The translations under genes were made by a program, and so were the position numbers. Positions 58,282 to 64,000 of a stretch of 64,000 nt of DNA are shown in pieces (the stretch's first letter is position 1; each line of letters begins with the position of its first letter). A model generated the notes under the pieces. It did no database searches and was not told the origin of the DNA. It saw only the letters and a list, made by a program, of their open reading frames with translations. This DNA comes from Mesorhizobium sp. BR1-1-16 (GTDB lineage Bacteria > Pseudomonadota > Alphaproteobacteria > Rhizobiales > Kaistiaceae): the NCBI RefSeq assembly GCF_020165495.1, contig NZ_JAIUIE010000014.1, positions 1-64,000 on the forward strand, in the 5' to 3' direction.

Positions 58282-59608
58282 GATGGCCTCCCGTCGCGAG
58301 CGAGGCGAGCGGCAGCGCAAGCGTCACGCAGGCGCCGCCATCGGCGCCGTTTTCCGCCGCCACCGTGCCGCCGAGCTTGCGGATGACGTTCACGACCAGG
58401 AACAGCCCGAGGCCCCCGCCCGGCCGTCCCTTACTGGATCGGTAGGGCTTGCCGATGGTTTCGAGCATGTCGGGCTCGAAGCCGGGCCCGGCATCCGAGA
58501 CGGCGATGACGATCGTGTCGGCCTGTCGCCCCGTCACGACGCCGATCCATCCGGGCGACGCCTCCAGGGCGTTGTCGAGAATGTTGAAGATCACCTGCTT
58601 CAGGGCTGTATCGGAGATGATGGCGGCATCCGGTTCGATCAGGTTCGAATAATCGATCACGGCCGGCGACCGACTCTCGCGCCATTCGCCAACCGTCTCG
58701 TCCAGGAACCGTGTCGCCGTCGTGCGGATCGTGCCCTCGCCGCGCGCATCGCCCGACGAGATCAGGATGCCCGAGACGATCGCCTTGCAGCGGTCGAGCT
58801 GCGATTGCATCTCCGCGATCTCCCCGGCGATCTCGGGATCGGCGCCAAGCTGTGGCATCCGCTGCCAGTCGCTGAGGATCACCGAGAGGGTCGAAAGCGG
58901 CGTGCCGAGTTCATGGGCCGCGCCCGATGCGAGCAGGCCCATCCGCACGATATGATCCTCCTCCACCGAGCGTTGTCTCAGTTCCGCGAGGCGGGAATCG
59001 CGCGCCTTCAGATTGTGCTGGATGCGGGTCACGAAGAACACCAGCAATGTGGCGGCGAGGACATGGCAGATGAACATGCCCTGGATATGCAGGCCGAGCA
59101 GTTCGCCATGGGCATGCGGCATGTCGAGGGCGCGGAAACTGACCGTGAGGAACAGGAAGCATCCGGAGGTGACGAGCACCAGCATCCATGCCGACCAGGC
59201 GTCGACGAGCACGGCGCCGAGGATCACCTGCAGCAGATAAAGCGACACGAACGGATTGGAGGCGCCGCCGCTCAGATAGAGCTGAAGGGTGAGCGCGCCG
59301 ACATCGAGCATCAGCTCCAAAAAGAGCTCGGAATTGGAGATCGCCTGCCGCCGCGACTGGCGCAACAGGCTGATGATGTTGAGCAGAACCAGAAAGCCGA
59401 GCACGGCGGCCATCGCGGCGAGCGGCAGGGCGATCGCCAGCACGAAATGAACATAGAGGATCGTCAGCACCTGGCCGATGACCGCCAGCCAGCGCAGCTG
59501 GACCAGCAGCAGCAGGTTCTTCTTGTTGGTGATATCGCGCGCCTGGATCGCCGTTCTCCCGAACCTGCCCCGCTGCAACATGTCGCCGACCGGCGCTATG
59601 ACAACCAT
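58271..59608 (-). CDS. regB: RegB/ActS-type redox sensor histidine kinase
   Basis: Membrane sensor kinase, 445 residues, that phosphorylates RegA when the respiratory chain is reduced. About six N-terminal helices include the quinone-sensing SGGASNPFVSLYLLQ region (GGxxNPF core) near residue 130. The H-box is GAAHELGTPLSTLSV with the phospho-His near residue 245. A Cys in LDRCKAIVSGIL matches the redox-active Cys of Rhodobacter RegB. The kinase ATP site (DAGPGFEPDML, then GGGLGLFLV) completes it. It overlaps regA and lies near cyoABCD, a terminal oxidase commonly under this system. Confidence 0.94.
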   Translation of the reverse strand: MVVIAPVGDMLQRGRFGRTAIQARDITNKKNLLLLVQLRWLAVIGQVLTILYVHFVLAIALPLAAMAAVLGFLVLLNIISLLRQSRRQAISNSELFLELMLDVGALTLQLYLSGGASNPFVSLYLLQVILGAVLVDAWSAWMLVLVTSGCFLFLTVSFRALDMPHAHGELLGLHIQGMFICHVLAATLLVFFVTRIQHNLKARDSRLAELRQRSVEEDHIVRMGLLASGAAHELGTPLSTLSVILSDWQRMPQLGADPEIAGEIAEMQSQLDRCKAIVSGILISSGDARGEGTIRTTATRFLDETVGEWRESRSPAVIDYSNLIEPDAAIISDTALKQVIFNILDNALEASPGWIGVVTGRQADTIVIAVSDAGPGFEPDMLETIGKPYRSSKGRPGGGLGLFLVVNVIRKLGGTVAAENGADGGACVTLALPLASLATGGHPEH

Positions 59609-59720
59609 ACGCCATGCGATTCACCGCCCGTCGGCTTCCTCTGGGGGAAAGCGCGAAATCGGGGTGCGATGTCAAGGGCGCGCTTGACGCGAAGGCGTCG
59701 TCGGCGCCTGCTGGCCCTGC

Positions 59721-59916
59721 ACAAGGTTTCGGCCGAGATTCGGAAAGGGATACCGGCCGATAGGGAACGAGGAAGGGCACATTTGCCCGAAGCCTCGACC
59801 GCCCCCGCGACTGTGAGCGGCGAGCGACCTGCCGATTGCCACTGGATCTCGTCCAAAGCGGCGAGATCCGGGAAGGCGGCAGGCTGTGATGAACCGCGAG
59901 TCAGGAGACCGACCCT
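59721..59916 (+). ncRNA. Cobalamin riboswitch
   Basis: The sequence carries the conserved elements of the adenosylcobalamin riboswitch in order. A TCGGCCG/CGGCCGA stem (59730-59760) comes first, then GCCCCCGCGACTGTGAG (59801-59817), then GCCACTGG (59838-59845) and GGGAAGGCGGC (59870-59880). The B12 box AGTCAGGAGACC (59899-59910) closes it. It ends 52 bases before a CbiM-like gene, which it should repress when cobalamin is plentiful. No SD-sequestering hairpin was worked out in detail; an AAACGGAGATACCCC leader with GGAG precedes the start codon. Confidence 0.95.
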
Positions 59917-59967
59917 GTGCATGTGTTCAACTGAAGCCGTCGGTGGGACGGCAAACGGAGATACCCC

Positions 59968-60645
59968 ATGCATATCGAACCTGGACTGGTCGACAGTAGC
60001 AAGATCTGGCTGAGCTATGTCACGGCTGCCGGCGCCGGCGGCTACGCGCTGAAGCTGGCGGCCGAGACGATCCGAGCGCGCGGACCGCTTTCGCTCCTGG
60101 CCCGCAGCGGCGCGACGACCGCGCTCGTCTTCGCCTTCTTCGAGATCCTGCCGCACTATCCGGTCGGCGTTTCCGAGGTCCATCTCATTCTCGGGTCGAC
60201 GCTGTTCCTGGTCTTCGGCGCGGCCCCGGCGGCGATCGGCCTCGCCCTCGGCCTGCTGATCCAGGGACTCTTCTTCGCGCCGTTCGATCTGCCGCAATAT
60301 GGCATGAACGTCACGACGCTCCTGGTGCCGCTGTTTGCCCTATCGGCGCTGGCCCCGCGGGTCATCGCTGCGGGAACGCCTTATGTTGAGCTCAAATATC
60401 GTCAGGCGCTTGCCCTCTCGACCACCTACCAGGCTGGGATCGTCGCGTGGGTGGCCTTCTGGGCGTTCTATGGCCATGGCTTCACAGCGGACAACACCGC
60501 CGCGATCGCATCCTTCGGCGGCGCCTATATGCCGGTGATCATCATCGAGCCGCTGGTGGATCTCGTGGTTCTCGCGGCTGCCAAGACGCTGCACCGCCTG
60601 AAGGGGAACCCGCTGTTCGAGCGCCGGCTGTTCGAGGCGGCCTGA
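59968..60645 (+). CDS. CbiM-like cobalt/ECF transporter membrane component
   Basis: A 225-residue membrane protein with about six or seven helices. It begins MHIEPGL, like CbiM proteins, whose N-terminal Met-His binds cobalt. The block PVGVSEVHLILGSTLFLVFGA, and then QYGMNVTTLLVPLFA, match the CbiM core (GANVxxMG-like) in reduced form. Neighbouring genes for CbiN, CbiQ and CbiO are absent, so it either acts alone or uses partners elsewhere. Control by a cobalamin riboswitch upstream agrees with cobalt uptake for cobalamin synthesis. It ends in a strong hairpin terminator. Confidence 0.88.
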   Translation: MHIEPGLVDSSKIWLSYVTAAGAGGYALKLAAETIRARGPLSLLARSGATTALVFAFFEILPHYPVGVSEVHLILGSTLFLVFGAAPAAIGLALGLLIQGLFFAPFDLPQYGMNVTTLLVPLFALSALAPRVIAAGTPYVELKYRQALALSTTYQAGIVAWVAFWAFYGHGFTADNTAAIASFGGAYMPVIIIEPLVDLVVLAAAKTLHRLKGNPLFERRLFEAA

Positions 60646-60665
60646 CGGCTCAAGCTCCCATGAAA

Positions 60666-60694
60666 GGGATGGCGGCGCGCGTCGCCGCCATCCC
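60666..60694 (+). terminator. Hairpin terminator of the CbiM-like gene
   Basis: A perfect 12-bp stem (60666-60677 with 60683-60694) with a 5-nt loop begins 20 bases after the stop of the CbiM-like gene. There is no T-run, but the strength and position support a transcription end. Confidence 0.65.
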
Positions 60695-60702
60695 AGGCCG
60701 GC

Positions 60703-60977
60703 TCAGGAGAAGGCGCGCTTCGGGGCCGGCACGCGGGTCAGCACCAGCATGTCGGCCGTGAGCACGCAGATGAGCGATGCCCGCCATCGTAAAACATGAC
60801 GATACCGGAGGCGCAGAGGAACAGGACGACCGCCAGCTAGACGAGGTTGAAGACGAAGTTCCACGTCGCCGCCATGCGTCGTGCGGCCCATATCCCAGAC
60901 CATCAGCCTCCCGACCGGCTTGTCGCTGATCTGATTTAGACGCGCCAGACCATCAGTTCGTTGCCGTTCGGGTCGGC
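60703..60977 (-). pseudogene. Degenerate coding remnants after the MFS exporter
   Basis: Two gene remains are seen on the minus strand in different frames. At 60936-60977 the tail ADPNGNELMVWRV plus stop matches the C-terminus of VOC (glyoxalase-like) proteins, out of frame with the overlapping exporter end. At about 60770-60880 a hydrophobic piece (WNFVFNLV, a TAG stop, then LAVVLFLCASGIVMFYDGG) recalls a PepSY-type membrane helix with an internal stop. The last ORF part (VLTADMLVLTRVPAPKRAF) is in a third frame. No intact gene occupies 60646-60952. Identity of the parent genes is tentative. Confidence 0.4.
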
Positions 60978-62149
60978 CGTGTTCCGAGCACGACCAGGGG
61001 CACCGCTGCGAGATTGACCGCGGCGACGAGCAGCCAGATGGCGCCAGGCCAGAATGGCTGCACGGCAATATAGAATGTCGAGAATCCGAGTGGAGCGACG
61101 ATCGAGGCGAGGCTGACGATCGAGGCGAGCACCCCCTGGAACTGGCCTTGCTGGCTCTCGCCGACGCGCCGGGTGGCGAGCGCCTGGAACGCGGGGATAC
61201 CGATGCCGCCAAGGGCGAAGAACGGCATGATGGCGAAGATGACCCAGCTCTCTCTGGCGAGGGCCATGACGACGAGGGCTGCCGCCGAGCAGGAGGTCCC
61301 GACCAGGACGGCGCCGCGCTCGCCGAGCAGCCGGGCTGCCGGGCCGGGCAGAAAGGCCTGGACCAGAGTCTGGCAGACGCCGAAGGCCCCGAGCGACAAG
61401 CCGATCCAGGCGCCGTTCCAGCCAAACGTGTCGGAGCCCCACAATGCCCAGCAGATGCCATAGGCCTCTCCTCCGCCGGCCAGGATGAAGAAAACCAGGA
61501 CGATCGGCAGCAGCGGCGGCATCGAGAACAGCCAGCGCAGCGGCAGAAGCGGGTTGAACGCGGCGACGGTCAGCTTGCTTCTGCTCTGTAGGCGCGATTC
61601 CGGCAGCATCAGCAAGGCGAGCAGGAGATTGCCGGCTGTCAGTGCGGCGGCTGCGATGAACGGGAGCCGCAGCCAGGCGTCTCCGAGCACGCCGCCGAGC
61701 ACGGGTCCGATGATGAAACCGGCCCCGAACATCGCGTTGAACAGGCCGAAGCGCCCGGCGCGCTGGTCCTTCGTGGAGATGTCGGTGATATAGGCCGAGG
61801 CGACGGAGATATTGGCGCTGGTGAGGCCGGCGATGGCCCGCCCCAAAACCAGCATCCAGAGCTGCGGCGCGAATGCCATGATGAGATAGTTGACGGTCGC
61901 GCCCGCCAGCGAAACGAGCAGCACCGGCCGTCGACCGAGCCTATCGCTCAGTGACCCAAGCACGGGGGCGAAGACGAACTGCATAGCGGCATAGAGCGCC
62001 GCCAGGATGCCGATATACGGCGCGATGTCCGCCGTGTGCTCGACTTCGGCAAGGAGGCGCGGCAGGATCGGGAAGATAAGGCCGATCCCGATCGCATCGA
62101 TCAGGACGGCGGCGAAGATCACGACGAGGGATCGGTTCAAGGCAAGCAT
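60953..62149 (-). CDS. TetA-like MFS exporter
   Basis: Inner-membrane drug exporter, 398 residues, twelve helices. Signatures of the Tet (TCR) group are LIDAIGIGLIFPILPRLL at helix one, then GSLSDRLGRRPVLLVSL in the loop after helix two, and ISVASAYITDISTKDQRAGRFG before helix five. The C-terminus ends in RPTRTATN, read out of frame through a VOC-gene remnant, so the last eight residues are probably not original. ATG 62149 has no clear ribosome-binding site, but a 37-codon leader ORF overlaps it. A TetR gene with an operator lies divergently upstream. The drug is unknown. Confidence 0.9.
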   Translation of the reverse strand: MLALNRSLVVIFAAVLIDAIGIGLIFPILPRLLAEVEHTADIAPYIGILAALYAAMQFVFAPVLGSLSDRLGRRPVLLVSLAGATVNYLIMAFAPQLWMLVLGRAIAGLTSANISVASAYITDISTKDQRAGRFGLFNAMFGAGFIIGPVLGGVLGDAWLRLPFIAAAALTAGNLLLALLMLPESRLQSRSKLTVAAFNPLLPLRWLFSMPPLLPIVLVFFILAGGGEAYGICWALWGSDTFGWNGAWIGLSLGAFGVCQTLVQAFLPGPAARLLGERGAVLVGTSCSAAALVVMALARESWVIFAIMPFFALGGIGIPAFQALATRRVGESQQGQFQGVLASIVSLASIVAPLGFSTFYIAVQPFWPGAIWLLVAAVNLAAVPLVVLGTRPTRTATN

Positions 62150-62250
62150 CCGGCGGTCGCCGGGACGGGCCCGGTCGGTCGAGTGACGCCGGTCTCGGCA
62201 TCCGCGCGAGCCGCCGCTGAGGCTTGCCGGCCGAGCTCGATTGACTTCAT
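62137..62250 (-). CDS. 37-residue leader ORF overlapping the exporter start
   Basis: An ATG at 62250 preceded by AAAGG (8 bases) opens a 37-codon frame. It begins MKSIELGRQASAAARADAE and ends in GCLP, with its TGA stop 10 bases inside the exporter gene. The exporter start itself lacks a ribosome-binding site, so its translation may depend on ribosomes finishing this ORF. It resembles leader peptides of inducible resistance genes in layout only; the peptide has no known relatives that I recognise. Confidence 0.4.
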   Translation of the reverse strand: MKSIELGRQASAAARADAETGVTRPTGPVPATAGCLP

Positions 62251-62287
62251 CGGGTTCGCCTTTCAACACGAAATGTACGCGTCATAA

Positions 62288-62306
62288 AAATAGACTGAGT
62301 CTATTT
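62288..62306. promoter_or_regulatory. TetR operator candidate
   Basis: AAATAGACTGAGTCTATTT is a perfect palindrome with 9-bp arms around one G. It lies between the divergent exporter and tetR genes, 73 bases before the tetR start and 138 before the exporter start. This is the classic place for TetR-type repression of both genes. Confidence 0.8.
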
Positions 62307-62378
62307 CTGATAAGGTGGCTGGCAGTTCGCGTCAAGACGAACCTGTACTCGGTATAAAATGGGTGATATCCGAAACGC

Positions 62379-63017
62379 ATGTCCGAGCCGATCGACCGTC
62401 GAACGCGCAAGCGTCTGGCCACCCGTCAGGCCATTTCCAACGCGGCCACGCGGCTGTTCTGGGAACGGGGTTTCGAGGCCGTCACAGTGGACGATATCGC
62501 CGAGGCCGCCGATGTCGGGCGGATGACGGTGTTCAACCATTTTCCCCGCAAGGAGGACATGTTCTTCGATCGCGAAGAGGAGGGGCGGGAGGTGCTGCGC
62601 AGCGCGCTCCGTGACGGGGATGGCGCCACCACGCCCATCGAGGCGCTCCGACAACTCGCGCATCGGCTCGTGGCGGAACGGGCCCCTTATGTCGTCTTCT
62701 CGCCCGAGAGCCAGAATTTCGTCAGGACGATCGAGGCAAGCGAGACCCTGAAGGCACGGGCGCGGGCCATTCGCGACGAGCTTGCCGAGGTCGTGGCGTC
62801 GGCGCTGGCCGAGACCGCCGGACGCGCATCCGGCGACCCCGATGCCCGACTGGCCGCCGCCTTGCTCCTGGCCGTCTGGTCGACGGCCTTCGCCGAGGCG
62901 CACCGGATATTCCGGCAAACAGGCGACGCCGAGGATGCGAGCTCTGCCCTTCTCGGCATTGTCGACCAGGGAACCGTCGGCGTGCTCGCCGCGATGGCGG
63001 GCACGCCCTATTGCTAG
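62379..63017 (+). CDS. TetR-family transcriptional regulator
   Basis: A 212-residue repressor. The N-terminal helix-turn-helix is clear: TRQAISNAATRLFWERGFEAVTVDDIAEAADVGRMTVFNHF over about residues 15-55 (in two halves). The C-terminal ligand domain is divergent, with LARRAL-like helices and ends in AMAGTPYC. It most likely senses a drug and controls the adjacent MFS exporter through the palindrome at 62288. A TATAAA sequence about 25 bases upstream may be its -10 element. Start ATG 62379 has no strong Shine-Dalgarno site; initiation could be near-leaderless. Confidence 0.93.
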   Translation: MSEPIDRRTRKRLATRQAISNAATRLFWERGFEAVTVDDIAEAADVGRMTVFNHFPRKEDMFFDREEEGREVLRSALRDGDGATTPIEALRQLAHRLVAERAPYVVFSPESQNFVRTIEASETLKARARAIRDELAEVVASALAETAGRASGDPDARLAAALLLAVWSTAFAEAHRIFRQTGDAEDASSALLGIVDQGTVGVLAAMAGTPYC

Positions 63018-63065
63018 ACGCGGCTGCCGCGAGCCGCGTTCATCGAAGCCGCTGGCGCGCTGGCC

Positions 63066-63800
63066 TCAGACCTGCGCCAGACCACCGTCGACGAAGATCT
63101 CACCACCGGTCATGAAGCTGCTGTCAGCAGAGGCGAGAAACGCAGCCACCGCTCCGGTCTCCGACGGGTCGCCGATACGCCCGAGTGGCGTCGAGGCGCC
63201 GAGTTCCATCATCGCGTCCTCACCGACCACCTGCAGCGCCAGTTCCGTTTTGGTCGGGCCCGGCGACAGCACATTGACGCGGATGCCCGTTCCGCGCAGA
63301 TCGAGCGCCCAGCTCCGCGCCAGATTGCGGATGGCCGCCTTGCTGGCGCTGTAGACGCTGAACTGCGGCGCCCCCATCACCCCGGCGCTCGAACCGGTCA
63401 GGATGATCGATCCGCCGGCCGCCATCAAAGGCAACGCCTTCTGGACCGTGAACAGCAGCCCCTTCACATTGACATTGAAGGTCTCGTCAAACTGCTCGGA
63501 AGTGATCTCGCCGAGTGGCGCCAGATTTCCGGTGCCGGCATTGGCAAAGACGATGTCGAGACTGCCGCGCTCGTCCTTGACGGCCTGGTACAATCGGTCG
63601 AGATCGGCCGGATCGGCCACCGAACCCTGCACGGCCCGCGCCGAGCTTCCCAATTGGGCGAGGGCGTCGTCGAGTGCGTCCTGTCGCCTTCCGAAAAGAT
63701 AGACGAACGCGCCTTCCTCGACGAACCGCTTGGCGGCGCCCAGTCCGATGCCGCTTCCGCCACCGGTCATGACCGCCGTCTTGCCTTGTAGCCTGCTCAT
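63066..63800 (-). CDS. Short-chain dehydrogenase/reductase
   Basis: A 244-residue classical SDR. The dinucleotide site TGGGSGIG lies near residue 12, NAG follows in FANAGTG, the catalytic Ser lies in ILTGSSAG, and the YSASK motif supplies Tyr and Lys near residue 152. The C-terminal GEIFVDGGLAQV matches many FabG-like enzymes. The ATG at 63800 has a GGAGC site, and a longer in-frame reading is not domain-like. It is divergent from an HxlR-type regulator, a common pairing in which the regulator represses an oxidoreductase. The substrate is unknown. Confidence 0.93.
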   Translation of the reverse strand: MSRLQGKTAVMTGGGSGIGLGAAKRFVEEGAFVYLFGRRQDALDDALAQLGSSARAVQGSVADPADLDRLYQAVKDERGSLDIVFANAGTGNLAPLGEITSEQFDETFNVNVKGLLFTVQKALPLMAAGGSIILTGSSAGVMGAPQFSVYSASKAAIRNLARSWALDLRGTGIRVNVLSPGPTKTELALQVVGEDAMMELGASTPLGRIGDPSETGAVAAFLASADSSFMTGGEIFVDGGLAQV

Positions 63801-63884
63801 GATGTGCTCCTTCAATGAGGTTGCACTCACGTGGCTGGCTGCCCACCTATCAACAAGTATGCACCTTTTGGTAAGTAGCAAAGA

Positions 63885-64000
63885 ATGTCTCTCGACCTCT
63901 CCGATCTCCCTTCGTCGCCGGATGCGGGCTGTACCCCGACACTGCCCGGTTTCACCTGCGGGCTCGACGCGACGCTGCGCGTCGTCTCCGGCAAGTGGAA
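63885..64000 (+). CDS. HxlR-family regulator (cut by the window end)
   Basis: The first 38 codons of a plus-strand gene, which runs off the window. It has a polar start (MSLDLSDLPSS), a Cys at residue 16 and another in FTCGLDATLRVVSGKW, the conserved opening of HxlR winged-helix regulators (C...L..I.GKW). The Cys positions recall redox- or aldehyde-sensing members. It is divergent from the SDR gene with 84 bases between them, and probably regulates it. Start ATG 63885 follows AAAGA with no strong ribosome-binding site. The rest of the gene is not visible. Confidence 0.8.
   Translation, partial: MSLDLSDLPSSPDAGCTPTLPGFTCGLDATLRVVSGKW

Overview
The window is high-GC, densely coded DNA from an alphaproteobacterium, most probably a member of the Hyphomicrobiales (Rhizobiales). 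The strongest taxonomic signal is the order of the minus-strand block read from 24.5 kb down to 2.4 kb: tsaB-rimI-fur/mur-plsC-miaB-phoH-ybeY-corC-lnt-xre-metK-trmB-rimP-nusA-ylxR-infB-rbfA-truB-(host-attachment gene)-rpsO-pnp. This is the classic rhizobial arrangement. A nearby pckA, a RegB/RegA redox two-component system beside cyoABCD, and the Mur-type Fur protein agree with it. The genus cannot be fixed from sequence alone. No rRNA, tRNA, CRISPR array, insertion sequence or prophage was seen.

Layout. 0-2 kb: pckA (gluconeogenesis) and a small DUF1508 gene. 2.4-24.5 kb: a nearly continuous housekeeping cluster for translation, RNA processing, tRNA modification, cell envelope and SAM synthesis. 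Many of its genes overlap at stop/start codons (ATGA, GTGA, TTGA), which suggests translational coupling. 24.6-30.7 kb: a LacI-regulated carbohydrate operon (substrate-binding protein, two permeases, an oxidoreductase and a sugar-isomerase-like TIM barrel), with a perfect 20-bp palindrome in its promoter and no ATPase of its own. 30.8-31.5 kb: MgtC-like and entericidin-like genes. 31.6-39.1 kb: an adenine-deaminase-like amidohydrolase, then a BMP-type nucleoside/purine ABC transporter (BMP protein, ATPase, two permeases) and a creatininase-family hydrolase, which together look like uptake and hydrolysis of a nitrogen-rich compound. 39.2-40.4 kb: a membrane diguanylate cyclase.

40.4-44.3 kb holds the least explained cassette: a putative peptidoglycan-binding/lysozyme-like protein, a three-helix membrane protein with a large internal domain, and a patatin-like phospholipase, all on the minus strand with short gaps. 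44.4-48.6 kb: an RND efflux pump and its adaptor, without an outer-membrane partner. 48.9-51.1 kb: msrB, an OhrR-like MarR regulator and a PQQ-dependent sugar-dehydrogenase-like periplasmic protein that appears to lack the catalytic histidine. 51.2-59.6 kb: surf1-cyoDCBA (ubiquinol oxidase), a divergent MFS transporter and regA/regB, a respiratory and redox-sensing block.

59.7-64 kb: a cobalamin riboswitch in front of a stand-alone CbiM-like permease; a degenerate remnant; a Tet-family MFS exporter whose start overlaps a 37-codon leader ORF; a divergent TetR gene with a perfect 19-bp palindromic operator candidate; and an SDR gene divergent from an HxlR-type regulator cut off by the window end.
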